64,000 bases of DNA from PMNU01 sp035479375 (GCA_035479375.1 DATIIT010000006.1:1-64000), one strand, 5' to 3'; positions 7,781 to 16,387 are shown, counted from the stretch's first letter. Notes: a model not told the origin generated them from the letters alone. Made by a program: numbers and translations.

Positions 7781-8332
7781 TTATATGTATGCCTGGATTG
7801 GCTTAAAGCTGCGGCGGTGCAGCTCGCACAAGCCCAGTTTTTGCAAGGCGGCGGCGTGGGCCGCCGTGCCGTAGCCCACGTGGCGCTCAAAGGCGTAGCC
7901 TGGGTAGGTTACGCCGGCCTCAGCCATAAAGCGGTCGCGCGCCACTTTGGCGATGATGCTCGCCGCGCTCACTGCCGGCACCAAATTGTCCGCCGCCACC
8001 AGGGCGCGGCTCCGCGGATTGTCCGGGAAAAAATTGTGGTTACCGTCTACCACCAGCTCGTCGTAGGGCACAGTTATATGGGCGAGCGCGCGCTCCATGG
8101 CCAGGCGCACCGCTTCGGTGAGCCCCACTTGGTCTAGCTCTTCGGCCGTCACCCAGCCCACGCCGCAGGCCAACGCCGAGACCCGGATCTCGGCATCTAG
8201 CCGCTCGCGCTGCTGTTTGCTGAGTTTTTTGGAATCCTTTAGGCCGGTTATGGGCACGCCCAGCAGCACCGCGCCCGCCACCACCGGCCCTGCCCAGCAG
8301 CCTCGCCCAACTTCATCTATACCTACGATCAT
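7781..8332 (-). CDS. rnhB: Ribonuclease HII
   Basis: Removes RNA from RNA-DNA hybrids and single ribonucleotides from DNA. The 183 residues begin MIVGIDEVGRG, the defining motif with the first catalytic Asp-Glu. Later come ELVVDGNHNF and AASIIAKVARD. The start at 8332 is chosen because homologues begin at this motif. TACACT (8339-8344 on the minus strand) ends 6 nt before it, so the mRNA is probably leaderless. It is co-transcribed with yraN. Confidence 0.95.
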   Translation of the reverse strand: MIVGIDEVGRGCWAGPVVAGAVLLGVPITGLKDSKKLSKQQRERLDAEIRVSALACGVGWVTAEELDQVGLTEAVRLAMERALAHITVPYDELVVDGNHNFFPDNPRSRALVAADNLVPAVSAASIIAKVARDRFMAEAGVTYPGYAFERHVGYGTAAHAAALQKLGLCELHRRSFKPIQAYI

Positions 8333-8447
8333 GGGCGCAGTGTAGCACATCTTGCCCACGCGCAACGCAGGCAATGTGACATTTGTCTGCTTTCTGGTGA
8401 GAGAACAATCACATCGGGCGGAAACGAACATTTGTTACACCATAGAT

Positions 8448-9224
8448 ATGACAGAAACACTGCGCATCCGGCACCCTCACATTCACTGGCCCCGTACGCC
8501 AAAGGCCGAGCGCCCACCGCACCATCCCCTTTCCCGGCGGGCAAAGGCCATGAGCGGGCTCACTGCCCTCATCCTTGTGGGCGGCGCCACGTCGCCACTG
8601 TGGGTGCCGAGCGGCGGCCGTGCCGCGGGCGGCAAGGCCGGTGCTGAAACAGGCGCTGGCGCGGGCGCACCAAACCCGCTTGCGCCGGGCGGGGTGCTGC
8701 ACCTCGGCGGCACGCCCAGTACGGCAGCGTCGGCACCGGTACTACAAGACCGCAACACCTCGGAAATGCCTGCCGCCACCCCCACAGACGCCCCCCATTA
8801 TGACGCCAACGTCACGCTCACCTGCGACCTGGGCACGCCGGTGCGCCGCGGCAACACCCTGGTTATCCGGCCACATGTCACTGTTGCGGGGCACGCCGAT
8901 CCAAACCGCGTCTTTACTGTAGCCGACTTGGTGGTGGGCGACGCCGTCACTAAGAAAACCGGCACCTATGTGGGCGAAGGGCTTGGCGCTGAAGGAGTTG
9001 GCGCTGAGGTAGACGTGCCCATCCCGGGCGACTTCGGCTTCCCCGCCGACCAAATCTACGTTGGCATCGCGTACTTCGCGCCAGGTGCACCACTTCCAGC
9101 GGCTCCAGACGGCTTCTCTAACACAGGCGACCGCACCAACCGCACTGCAGAGGTTGCCTGTGGCAATGCCGCCCTTAACTGGGCATTAGCCAACGGCGGC
9201 GTGCAGCTGCCGGCTAACGGATAA
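8448..9224 (+). CDS. Hypothetical membrane-anchored secreted protein
   Basis: 258 aa. A basic cytoplasmic N-terminus (PRTPKAERPPHHPLSRRAKAM) precedes one membrane segment (LTALILVGGATSPLWV, residues about 40-57). A Gly/Ala/Pro-rich linker follows, then an extracellular beta-rich domain with two cysteines (TCDLGTPV, VACGNAAL) that could form a disulfide. I start at the ATG at 8448; codons upstream of it overlap the rnhB promoter. The family is unknown. A strong bidirectional terminator separates it from convergent rplS. Confidence 0.75.
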   Translation: MTETLRIRHPHIHWPRTPKAERPPHHPLSRRAKAMSGLTALILVGGATSPLWVPSGGRAAGGKAGAETGAGAGAPNPLAPGGVLHLGGTPSTAASAPVLQDRNTSEMPAATPTDAPHYDANVTLTCDLGTPVRRGNTLVIRPHVTVAGHADPNRVFTVADLVVGDAVTKKTGTYVGEGLGAEGVGAEVDVPIPGDFGFPADQIYVGIAYFAPGAPLPAAPDGFSNTGDRTNRTAEVACGNAALNWALANGGVQLPANG

Positions 9225-9250
9225 AAAACAGCTCCGCGAGGAGCTGTTTT
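9225..9250. terminator. Bidirectional intrinsic terminator
   Basis: AAAACAGCTCC, loop GCGA, GGAGCTGTTTT: a perfect 11-bp stem flanked by A and T runs. It serves both the plus-strand gene ending at 9224 and minus-strand rplS ending at 9273. Confidence 0.9.
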
Positions 9251-9272
9251 GCCGCTAACAAGATCTAGTTGC

Positions 9273-9797
9273 CTAAGCTTCTTCGTGCTTGGCGAGCGCG
9301 GCCTGCACTTTGGCCTCGGCCTCGGCTTCTTCAGCGGCCTTCTTGGCGGCTTCAGCTTCGGCAGCGGCGGCCTTTTCTTCGGCCAGCTTGGCCTCTTCCT
9401 CTTCGGCGGCTTTATCTACCACGGCGTTGACGGCCTGGCGGTCAAAGTCTACCCCGGTGAGGCGGGCAGACTTGCCGGTGCGGTTGCGCATGTAGGTGAG
9501 GTAGTTACGGCGCACCTTGCTGCGCTTGGTGACTTCAATCTTCAAAACGAGCGGGCTGTGCAGCAAAAAGCTCTTTTCCACGCCGATACCGCTGGCGATG
9601 CGGCGCACGGTGATGCGGCTAGTGTGGCTGCCCTTGCGGCTGGTGCGGATAACCATGCCCTGGAAAATCTGGACGCGCTCTTTGTTGCCTTCGCGGATTT
9701 TTTGGTGCACTTTTACGGTGTCGCCGCTCTGGACGTCCACAACGGCCGACTTCTTAAACTTGGCTTCGATTTGTTGTATAACAGATTGCATTTGCAT
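9273..9797 (-). CDS. rplS: 50S ribosomal protein L19
   Basis: Ribosomal protein at the 30S-50S interface. The first ~115 residues carry the family core (SGDTVKVHQKIREGNKERVQIFQGMVI, GIGVEKSFLLHSP). The C-terminus is extended by about 55 residues of Ala/Glu/Lys repeats, predicted to be a long charged helix, giving 174 aa against the usual ~115-120. The start is ATG 9797 or, two codons later, ATG 9791; AAGG lies just upstream of the first. A plausible promoter (TTTTCA, 17 nt, TATACT) lies near 9830-9860. Confidence 0.95.
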   Translation of the reverse strand: MQMQSVIQQIEAKFKKSAVVDVQSGDTVKVHQKIREGNKERVQIFQGMVIRTSRKGSHTSRITVRRIASGIGVEKSFLLHSPLVLKIEVTKRSKVRRNYLTYMRNRTGKSARLTGVDFDRQAVNAVVDKAAEEEEAKLAEEKAAAAEAEAAKKAAEEAEAEAKVQAALAKHEEA

Positions 9798-9878
9798 TAA
9801 ACCTTACACTATTTTTCGCTTAGACCCAAGTATAGCACATCTGTTAGCGGATGAAAAGGGCTACCTTTAGGCCACGGC

Positions 9879-10682
9879 TTAAGCGGCAGGCGGCAGCGCG
9901 GCAGGCGGGAAATGGCCCAGCGCCGTCTCGGCGAACTCCCGCACCGTGGCGATTTCCAGCCCGTTGGTGAGGCTATCCACCCCATAGATAGCCTGCTGCC
10001 CTTCCGGCAACGCATAGCCGGACAAGCGCAAGAATGCCGCGCTTATCACCTCGTCCGCCGGGCGCACGCTGTAACCTGGCGGCGCCGCCCGGCTGTCGCC
10101 GTGGTGCCTGGTACTGAGCGCTAGGAGCGAGCCCGCGGGATACTCCACGCCGCCAATAACCACGCCCACAAACGTCAGCGCATTGGGGACGGTCCACAGT
10201 TTGCGCGCCATCACCACGCCGCCGTCCGCGCCGGTGAAGAACTCGGCGAGCGGCTGGTCCGGATCGCCAATGTCTTGGGCACCGGTGAGCACGGTGAGCC
10301 AGTTTCTTTCAGCGCCCACGCACACGTCCAGGTTGCCGGGGCGCGGCCCATTAAAAGACGGCACACTGTCCTGGGCCGTAACTGCCTCCCGGCTGCCGTT
10401 CACCATGCCGGCCAGCGTACGCATCGGCACGTCGTCGCCAAAGAGCCCTAAGTCCAGGGCCCTGAGCGAGTTGTCCCGCACCAGTGGCTCACCCTGACGC
10501 AACAAGGTGGCGGCGCGTGTAACTCCGCGTAGCATCGAGTCGCTTGGGCCATGGGGAAAGTCTACGGGCTCCGTATCTAGGACAGGCGTCGGGTCAATGG
10601 CATGGCTCAGGGGCACGCCCTGCACGCTGCATTCTAGCTGGAAGGTCTGGAACGCGTTGAGCCCTGGTAAGCGTGCTAACAT
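9879..10682 (-). CDS. Hypothetical protein
   Basis: 267 aa, unrecognised. Soluble, with no signal peptide or membrane segment. The sequence is rich in Pro, Gly and Asp, with short beta-like stretches (TFVGVVIGGVEYPAGSLLAL) and a Pro/Ala tail. An extended -10 (TGGTATAAT, 10689-10694) ends 6 nt before the ATG, a typical leaderless arrangement here. It is divergent from the gene at 10747, sharing a 64-bp promoter region, so the two may be regulated together. Confidence 0.7.
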   Translation of the reverse strand: MLARLPGLNAFQTFQLECSVQGVPLSHAIDPTPVLDTEPVDFPHGPSDSMLRGVTRAATLLRQGEPLVRDNSLRALDLGLFGDDVPMRTLAGMVNGSREAVTAQDSVPSFNGPRPGNLDVCVGAERNWLTVLTGAQDIGDPDQPLAEFFTGADGGVVMARKLWTVPNALTFVGVVIGGVEYPAGSLLALSTRHHGDSRAAPPGYSVRPADEVISAAFLRLSGYALPEGQQAIYGVDSLTNGLEIATVREFAETALGHFPPAALPPAA

Positions 10683-10688
10683 ATGTAT

Positions 10689-10739
10689 ATTATACCATAA
10701 TTTTATACACTGGAGTAGTACGCTAGTATATGTTATAAT
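10689..10739. promoter_or_regulatory. Divergent promoters with extended -10 boxes
   Basis: Minus strand: TATAAT (10689-10694) with an upstream TG. Plus strand: TATAAT (10734-10739) with an upstream TG. Neither has a clear -35 box. The -10 boxes end 6 and 7 nt before the start codons of the two divergent genes, so both mRNAs would be leaderless or nearly so. Confidence 0.7.
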
Positions 10740-10746
10740 ATCTTAA

Positions 10747-11451
10747 ATGAGTGGTCGTAGTCTTTCGTCGCGGGATTCCGCCAAGTACTTATTCTCAAAT
10801 GACAGCTGGGACAGTCCCACTGTTAATCGTTTTATTTCTCTGCTTGCCCGGCAGCCGCACCGCCCAGAAGCTACGGCGGTTGTTGTTGGTGCAGGCGGGC
10901 TGCCCTACACTTTGGGGTATCTGGGGGTGTCCCGGGTGGTAGTGGCCGACAAATATGAGGAAGTTGGACGAAGCGTACGGGCTCGTGCCCAACTTCTAGG
11001 AATCGAGACAATCACGCCGACCTGGGAAGAACACCTCAGACAAGTCAAATTATTCTTCCCAGGATTTGAAACGCTGATAGATGAAGAGTTCCAGACCGCC
11101 AAACAATCGGGGCTGATGCGAAACTATGATGCAACCCAAGAGGGTGCGGCGGCAACAGAAATTGCCCTTTGCCCCGGGGACATAGTGGAGACCTTCCCTG
11201 TGCTTGGCGCCAGCCTTAAGGAAGAGGACCGCAAGGTGACCATGGTAAATATTAGCAATGTGGCCGGGTACATGTTGGTAAACGGTTCAAACGATCGTGA
11301 TGCAGTCCACAGCGCGTTAGCAGACCTCGTGTGCCAGCTACCACTTACCCCAGACGCCGTTATAGTTGAAAGCACCCGTGCTACCGTCCACGACCCCATG
11401 CGGGTTTCAGTGGGCAATCCCGCAGACATGCTAGGCAGACTTGTAAAGTAG
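10747..11451 (+). CDS. Putative Rossmann-fold protein (SAM-methyltransferase-like)
   Basis: 234 aa. Near residue 40 lies a glycine-rich strand-turn-helix (ATAVVVGAGGLPYTLGYLG) followed by an acidic strand end (RVVVADKYEEVG). This is the pattern of a nucleotide- or SAM-binding Rossmann fold. The C-terminal half (LTPDAVIVESTRATVHDP) could hold later strands. The substrate cannot be inferred. The gene stands alone, with an extended -10 box ending 7 nt before the ATG. It is less GC-biased than its neighbours by eye. Confidence 0.7.
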   Translation: MSGRSLSSRDSAKYLFSNDSWDSPTVNRFISLLARQPHRPEATAVVVGAGGLPYTLGYLGVSRVVVADKYEEVGRSVRARAQLLGIETITPTWEEHLRQVKLFFPGFETLIDEEFQTAKQSGLMRNYDATQEGAAATEIALCPGDIVETFPVLGASLKEEDRKVTMVNISNVAGYMLVNGSNDRDAVHSALADLVCQLPLTPDAVIVESTRATVHDPMRVSVGNPADMLGRLVK

Positions 11452-11479
11452 TGCCACCCTGCGGCTGGGCGTGCGCCAT

Positions 11480-11524
11480 TTGGCAGCAGCGCAGCCGCGA
11501 GCTACAATACGCTCAGTTGGAGGA
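11480..11524 (+). promoter_or_regulatory. Malic enzyme promoter and strong ribosome-binding site
   Basis: TTGGCA (11480-11485), a 17-nt spacer, TACAAT (11503-11508), then GGAGGA (11519-11524) and the ATG at 11528. This is a normal leadered gene and contrasts with the many leaderless candidates in the window. Confidence 0.75.
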
Positions 11525-11527
11525 ACT

Positions 11528-12661
11528 ATGGACTACGGAAAATTGGCGCTAGAAAAGCACAAGGCGCTGCGCGGCAAGATTGAAGTCACCCTAAAAGACA
11601 CGCTGGACTCACGCGACAAGCTCAGCACCTATTACACGCCCGGCGTCGGCGCGGTGAGCACCTATGTGGCCGAACACCCGGACGAAGCCCGCGACTACAC
11701 CTGGCTCAACAACACCGTGGCAGTAGTGAGCGACGGCTCGGCCGTGCTGGGCTTGGGCGACATTGGGCCACTCGGGGCACTGCCGGTCATGGAAGGCAAA
11801 GCCATGCTCTTTAAGCACTTTGCCGGCATCGACGCGGTGCCCATCGTGCTGGACGTGCACACCGCCGACGAAATTGTGGCCGCGGTAAAAGCCATTGCGC
11901 CGAGCTTTGGCGGCATCAACCTAGAAGACATTGCCGCGCCGCTGTGTTTTGAGGTGGAGGAGCGCCTTAAAAAAGAATTGGCCATCCCCGTAATGCACGA
12001 CGACCAACACGGCACCGCCATTGTGACCCTGGCCGGCCTGATTAACGCCTGCAAGGTGACCGGCCGCCAGCTGCAAGATGCCAAAATTGTGGTGGCCGGC
12101 GCGGGTGCGGCCGGGACGGCTATCGTGAAGCTGTTGCACCGCTACGCCGGGCCGCGGATATTCGTGGTGGACAGCAAGGGCATTGTCAGCGCCAACCGCA
12201 CCGACCTTAACGACGAGAAAAAGGCGCTGCTAGAGTACAGCAACCTCTCGGGCATAGACGGCTCGCTGGCCGATGCCGTGGAGGGCGCGGATGTGTTCAT
12301 TGGCGTGTCCAAGGCCGGACTGCTGACGCCGGAAATGGTCAAATCTATGGGGAAAAACGCCATTATCTTCGCCATGGCCAACCCCACGCCGGAAATTATG
12401 CCGGACGTTGCCCGCGAGGCTGGCGCCGCTGTGGTAGCCACCGGCCGCAGCGATTTCCCCAACCAAGTCAACAACGCCCTGGCCTTCCCAGGCATTTTCC
12501 GTGGCGCGCTAGACAACCGCGTGCGCGAAATCACGGATGAGCACAAGGTGCAGGCCGCTGAGGCAATCGCCGCCCTAGTACCCCAGCCAGACGCCGGGCA
12601 CATCATCCCCAGCGTGCTCGAGCCTGGGCTGGCTGCGGCGGTCGCCAAAGTTATTAGCTAA
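11528..12661 (+). CDS. NAD(P)-dependent malic enzyme
   Basis: Oxidative decarboxylation of malate to pyruvate with NAD(P)H formation. 377 aa, the short bacterial form without a phosphotransacetylase domain. Visible motifs: YYTPGVGAVS at the N-terminus, VSDGSAVLGLGDIGPLGALPVMEGKA, catalytic-domain INLEDIAAP and DDQHGTA, and the dinucleotide fold VVAGAGAAGTA. The ATG at 11528 is chosen for its GGAGGA site; the longer frame has none. With no citrate-cycle genes in view, it probably links malate to pyruvate and supplies reducing power. It is convergent with the pilus ATPase. Confidence 0.95.
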   Translation: MDYGKLALEKHKALRGKIEVTLKDTLDSRDKLSTYYTPGVGAVSTYVAEHPDEARDYTWLNNTVAVVSDGSAVLGLGDIGPLGALPVMEGKAMLFKHFAGIDAVPIVLDVHTADEIVAAVKAIAPSFGGINLEDIAAPLCFEVEERLKKELAIPVMHDDQHGTAIVTLAGLINACKVTGRQLQDAKIVVAGAGAAGTAIVKLLHRYAGPRIFVVDSKGIVSANRTDLNDEKKALLEYSNLSGIDGSLADAVEGADVFIGVSKAGLLTPEMVKSMGKNAIIFAMANPTPEIMPDVAREAGAAVVATGRSDFPNQVNNALAFPGIFRGALDNRVREITDEHKVQAAEAIAALVPQPDAGHIIPSVLEPGLAAAVAKVIS

Positions 12662-12729
12662 AAGTGGGCTTATTCTTTGCTTGTCCGTGGCATGCAACTA
12701 CTACGACACAACTAAAATTGGCAAGAAAG

Positions 12730-14331
12730 CTAGACGATGACGCGGTAAATCTCTTCAATGGTGGTCACGCCGGTGAGCGCCTTGAGGATGCCGTCTTGCA
12801 GCATGGTTACCATGCCGTCTTGCACGGCCACGGCCTGCAGCGAATCGGTGGTGATCTGTTGTATTGGTTTGCGCAGTTCCTGTTGGATGCCGGGCGTCAT
12901 CTGCATTTGCTCGCGGATGGCCAGCTGCCCCTTGTAGCCAAACGGGCTTTCTGGCGACACGCCGGGCTTGTACAGGGTGACATTATCTAGGCTGGGACGC
13001 TCTACCCCGGGCGGCAAGCTGTCGATGACTTCTTGGAGCCGGGCTTTGAGCGTGGCGTCCGGCTGGTAGGGCTGGCGCGTTTTTTCGTCGAGCCGGCGGA
13101 CCAGGCGCTGGGCCATAATAAGGTGCATCGCCGAGGCAAACAAGGGGTTGATCCCCACCAGGTCCAGCATACGTGTCAGCGCCGCTGCCGTCGATGAAGC
13201 GTGGAAAGTACTGAGCACCAAGTGCCCGGTGAGCGCGGCCTGCAGGCTGGTTTTGGCCGTGTCTTGGTCGCGGATCTCGCCCACCATGACCACGTCCGGG
13301 TCCAGGCGCAGCACGGCGCGCAGTTTTTCGGCAAAGCCGAGGGCGTTGTAATCGCCCTGCACCGGGATTTGCACCACGCCGCGCATGTAGTACTCAATGG
13401 GGTCTTCCAGGGTGAGAATTTTGCGCTCGTCGGTGTTCAGCGTGTTAATGAGCGAGTACAGCGTGGTGGTTTTGCCCGAGCCCGTCGGCCCCACAATGAG
13501 CACCATGCCGGTGGGGTGGCGGATGACGTCGTCTACGGCGTCGCGCTCGCGCTTGCTCAGCCCCAGGTTGTCTAGCTTGAGTAGCTCCAGTTGCATGGTA
13601 AATAGGCGCATCACCACGTCTTGGCCGTATGCCGCCGGCACGGTCTCTACACGCAGGTTAACGGTAACTTCTTCTCCCGTGGCCATGCGCGAACGCCGGT
13701 TGATGTGCCCGGTCTGCGCATCCGGCGAATCGGTAGAAATATTGGCCGAGCTGGCAATGGCCGACAGCAGCTGGTGGTACTTTTGCTTGTCAAACTGGGC
13801 GATAGTGTGCAGCACGCCGTCCACCCGGAAGCGGATACGCACGTGGTCGTCCTGGTTTTCCAAGTGGATGTCCGAGGCCTTTAGCCGGAAGGCTTGCTGC
13901 ACCAAGTAGGCCAGGACGTCGTCGGCCCGCACACTACCCAGCGTCCGCGAGATGCTGTCCAGCAGCTGTTTGTCGTCTGCTTTGGCGATGGTAATATCCT
14001 GGTAGGTGACGGTTTTGGGCGGGTCATATAAGCGCATGTATTCGCGGTAGCCAGCATCGGAAATAAGCGCAAAGGCCACGCGCTTGTCGCTAAAGTGCTG
14101 CTGCAGCTCTTTGGCGACTTGTTGCGATGTAGTATTTACAATGCCAAACAGGGCGTTGGACTTGTCCGCCTCCAGCGGGATGACCTTCCACTGGTACATT
14201 TGCTGCACGGCCAGCAGGTCTTTAATAAGCGCTTTCTTCTGCAAGGAGGACGTGTCTATATAATCCAGCCCCAAAATGCGGGCCCGGCGCTGGGTGGCGA
14301 TTTCTTCGTCGCGGCGCGCGTCTTGGCTCAT
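12730..14331 (-). CDS. GspE/PilB-family type IV pilus or type II secretion ATPase
   Basis: Hexameric motor ATPase for pilus extension or secretion. 533 aa. An N-terminal MshEN-like domain precedes the ATPase core with Walker A GPTGSGKTT (near residue 284), the Asp box LTLEDPIEY, Walker B LDPDVVMVGEIRD and the His box (ALTGHLVLSTFHASS). The CxxC...CxxC zinc motif common in PilB/GspE is absent; that region reads DEKTRQPYQPDATLKARLQ. No pilin, PilC or PilT gene is adjacent. The start is ATG 14331 (GTG 14337 is also possible); TAGAAT at 14340-14345 ends 8 nt before it. Confidence 0.92.
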   Translation of the reverse strand: MSQDARRDEEIATQRRARILGLDYIDTSSLQKKALIKDLLAVQQMYQWKVIPLEADKSNALFGIVNTTSQQVAKELQQHFSDKRVAFALISDAGYREYMRLYDPPKTVTYQDITIAKADDKQLLDSISRTLGSVRADDVLAYLVQQAFRLKASDIHLENQDDHVRIRFRVDGVLHTIAQFDKQKYHQLLSAIASSANISTDSPDAQTGHINRRSRMATGEEVTVNLRVETVPAAYGQDVVMRLFTMQLELLKLDNLGLSKRERDAVDDVIRHPTGMVLIVGPTGSGKTTTLYSLINTLNTDERKILTLEDPIEYYMRGVVQIPVQGDYNALGFAEKLRAVLRLDPDVVMVGEIRDQDTAKTSLQAALTGHLVLSTFHASSTAAALTRMLDLVGINPLFASAMHLIMAQRLVRRLDEKTRQPYQPDATLKARLQEVIDSLPPGVERPSLDNVTLYKPGVSPESPFGYKGQLAIREQMQMTPGIQQELRKPIQQITTDSLQAVAVQDGMVTMLQDGILKALTGVTTIEEIYRVIV

Positions 14332-14464
14332 ATGCACTTATTCTAGCACAAGCAGGATGCGCAAGCCGGCACGTCACACAACTACTGCCCGTCACTTATT
14401 GAAAAAGATATATGCCGGCTCCGGCGGCGTTGGCCACTGGTTGGCCACCGCAAGCATAAGCCTC

Positions 14465-14493
14465 TTGTCCCATGAGCCGTCTTCGCACATAAT
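14465..14493 (+). promoter_or_regulatory. Promoter of the SpoU methyltransferase gene
   Basis: TTGTCC (14465-14470), a 17-nt spacer and CATAAT (14488-14493). The -10 ends 8 nt before the second in-frame ATG (14502), which decides between two closely spaced starts. Confidence 0.55.
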
Positions 14494-14501
14494 ACATGGT
14501 A

Positions 14502-14999
14502 ATGCGGGATATTATTTTGGTTGCGCACAATTTGCGGAGCTGCCACAATGTGGGTTCGCTATTGCGCACCGCCGAAGGGCTCGGCGTCAGCAAAGTTATT
14601 TTGGGCGGGCACACGCCACACCCCTCGCACGCCCATGACCGCCGCCTGCCGCACGAGGCCGAAAAAACCACCCGCCAAATCCACAAAACCGCCCTGGGCG
14701 CAGAGGATTTGGTGGCCTGGGAATACCACCACGACATTTTGCCGGTGCTCAAAAAGCTGCAACAAGCCGGCTATGCCGTAGCCGCCGTGGAGCAAACCGA
14801 GGACTCGCGCGAGCTGCCGCGCTACCATCCGCCAGAGAAGATTGTGCTGGTTTTGGGCCGCGAGGTGGAAGGCATCGAGCAAGAAGTGCTGGACGCCTGC
14901 GACACGGTGCTGGAAATCCCCATGTTTGGCAAAAAAGAGTCGTACAACGTGGTGCAGGCCGCAGCCATGGCGCTGTACCACTGCCGGTTCACCGCCTAA
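14502..14999 (+). CDS. SpoU/TrmH-family RNA 2'-O-methyltransferase
   Basis: 165 aa, a SPOUT-fold enzyme that methylates ribose 2'-OH in rRNA or tRNA with SAM. The core motifs are all present: motif 1 HNLRSCHNVGSLLRTAEGLG, motif 2 IVLVLGREVEGI and motif 3 IPMFGKKESYNVVQAAAMALY. It lacks an N-terminal substrate-binding domain, as in short TrmL/TrmH-like members, so the target is not predictable. ATG 14496 is an alternative start. The gene is alone on the plus strand. Confidence 0.92.
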   Translation: MRDIILVAHNLRSCHNVGSLLRTAEGLGVSKVILGGHTPHPSHAHDRRLPHEAEKTTRQIHKTALGAEDLVAWEYHHDILPVLKKLQQAGYAVAAVEQTEDSRELPRYHPPEKIVLVLGREVEGIEQEVLDACDTVLEIPMFGKKESYNVVQAAAMALYHCRFTA

Positions 15000-15042
15000 G
15001 GCTTGCGCGCAGGCATAAACAATATGCTACACTGGGCGTAAG

Positions 15043-16101
15043 ATGGCACTCGCTCCCGTAAAACCGAAACGCGCTGGGCGCTCGCACGAAAAACGCCGCA
15101 CCGGCCAGCACCACAAGCACAACGAGCATTATTTAAAGACGTACTGGCCATACATTCCGCTAAGCCTGATTGTGGCGCTCGGCTTTGTGGTGAACTCGTT
15201 GTGGGGCAAGCCACACCAAGGCGTACTGGATTATGCCACCGATGTTAGCATTACCAACTTGCTGTCAGAGACCAACAACCAGCGCGCCGGGAACGGCAGC
15301 TTGGGGGCGCTGGTTTTGAACTCCCAGCTAGATAACGCCGCGCAGGCCAAGGCCAACGACATGGCCGCGCGCAATTACTGGTCCCACGACACGCCGGACG
15401 GGCAATCCCCGTGGACGTTCTTCACAGCCGCTGGCTACCAATACCAAACCGCCGGCGAAAACCTGGCCTATGGCTTCGACACCAGTGCCAACACCGTCAC
15501 CGCCTGGATGAACAGCCCCGGGCACCGCGCCAACATCCTCAACACCACCTACACCGAGGTTGGATTTGGCATTGCCAACGCCCCCAACTACCAGGGGACC
15601 GGCCCCGAAACGATTGTGGTGGCCGAATACGCCAGCCCGCTACAGGTAGCTGCCGCGCCCGCGCCAGCCGCGCCAGCTTCTAGCACGCCGAGCGTCAAAT
15701 CGAGCTCACCGGCCGCGGCGCCCAGCGCCAGCAGCCCGGTGCCCACCACTCCGTCAGACAGCACACCCAGCAGCGCATCCCAGCCAGAGGCCAATACCAC
15801 GCCGGCGCCAGCCAACACACCGGCCGCAGCCAAACCAGTAGCCGCCAAAGTGAACACCCAGCCCATCACCCGCCTGCAGCTGCTAGCCAACACCAAAGCT
15901 GCGCCGTGGAGCGCCTTTGCCGTGTCAGTTATCATCACCGTGAGCATTGCGGTCTTCTTGCTGCGCCACGGGTTGGTGTGGCACCGAGTGCTGCGCAAGG
16001 GCGAGAAGTTTATCCTGAAGCACAAGCTGCTCGACATTATTTTGGTGGCTGTGGCCGTGCTGGGGATTGTGCTGACGCGTACCGTGGGCGTGATCCGCTA
16101 G
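15043..16101 (+). CDS. CAP-domain (SCP/PR1-like) membrane-anchored protein
   Basis: 352 aa. A basic N-terminus and a membrane segment (PLSIVALGFVV region, about 47-67) are followed by an extracellular CAP domain. It contains LLSETNNQRAGNGSLGALVLNSQL, YWSHDTPDGQSPWTFF and NSPGHRANILNTTYTEVGFG, the YkwD-type signature with conserved His and Glu. A ~100-residue Pro/Ala/Ser linker follows, then two more membrane segments near residues 290-310 and 330-350. The domain would face outside. CAP proteins are common in cell-surface interaction, but the role here is unknown. TACACT ends 9 nt before the ATG. Confidence 0.88.
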   Translation: MALAPVKPKRAGRSHEKRRTGQHHKHNEHYLKTYWPYIPLSLIVALGFVVNSLWGKPHQGVLDYATDVSITNLLSETNNQRAGNGSLGALVLNSQLDNAAQAKANDMAARNYWSHDTPDGQSPWTFFTAAGYQYQTAGENLAYGFDTSANTVTAWMNSPGHRANILNTTYTEVGFGIANAPNYQGTGPETIVVAEYASPLQVAAAPAPAAPASSTPSVKSSSPAAAPSASSPVPTTPSDSTPSSASQPEANTTPAPANTPAAAKPVAAKVNTQPITRLQLLANTKAAPWSAFAVSVIITVSIAVFLLRHGLVWHRVLRKGEKFILKHKLLDIILVAVAVLGIVLTRTVGVIR

Positions 16102-16183
16102 GTACTCCGGCGGCGGCGCACACGAACAGCTATAAACGTTGAGCCTACGAAGAGTCCGGTACTTACCTCTCCTATAGTTACCT

Positions 16184-16387
16184 TTCTTCGGCCGGGGCTG
16201 CGGCCTCATACGGGAAGTTATTTTCTGCACGCGGCCGCCTGGTGGTTGGGAAGAATCGGTGAGCTTAGTTTACCTGGGGCAAACTAAGGGGTGCGGTCTT
16301 CTCCCAAAGTGACGTGGCCGCGCAACAAAAAACCGTTCCTGTATGAGGGCGCAGTCCCGCCCGAAGAAAGGAACGGTTTTTTGTTGC
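16184..16387. repeat. Structured intergenic element, copy A
   Basis: Fills most of the 316-bp gap between the convergent CAP gene and dnaE. Cap 1 (GGCCG-GGGCTG-CGGCC, 16190-16205) is flanked by TTCTTC and CTCATACGGG. Closing arms CGCGGCC (16230-16236) and GGCCGCG (16316-16322) follow, with a middle hairpin CTTAGTTT/AAACTAAG (16264-16288). A perfect 18-bp stem (16322-16339 with 16370-16387) is capped by GGGCG-CAGTCC-CGCCC (16347-16362), the reverse complement of the cap-1 pattern. The 5' stem expected upstream (16171-16183) is degenerate. It is homologous to copy B at 48043-48271. Nothing else is evident in 16102-16170 or 16388-16417. Confidence 0.85.

Noticed and set aside
14338..14495. Repeated TTGGCCAC and GCCGGC motifs in the gap before the SpoU gene
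   Set aside because: Short GC-rich repeats without a convincing stem or copies elsewhere; only the promoter at 14465-14493 is supported.
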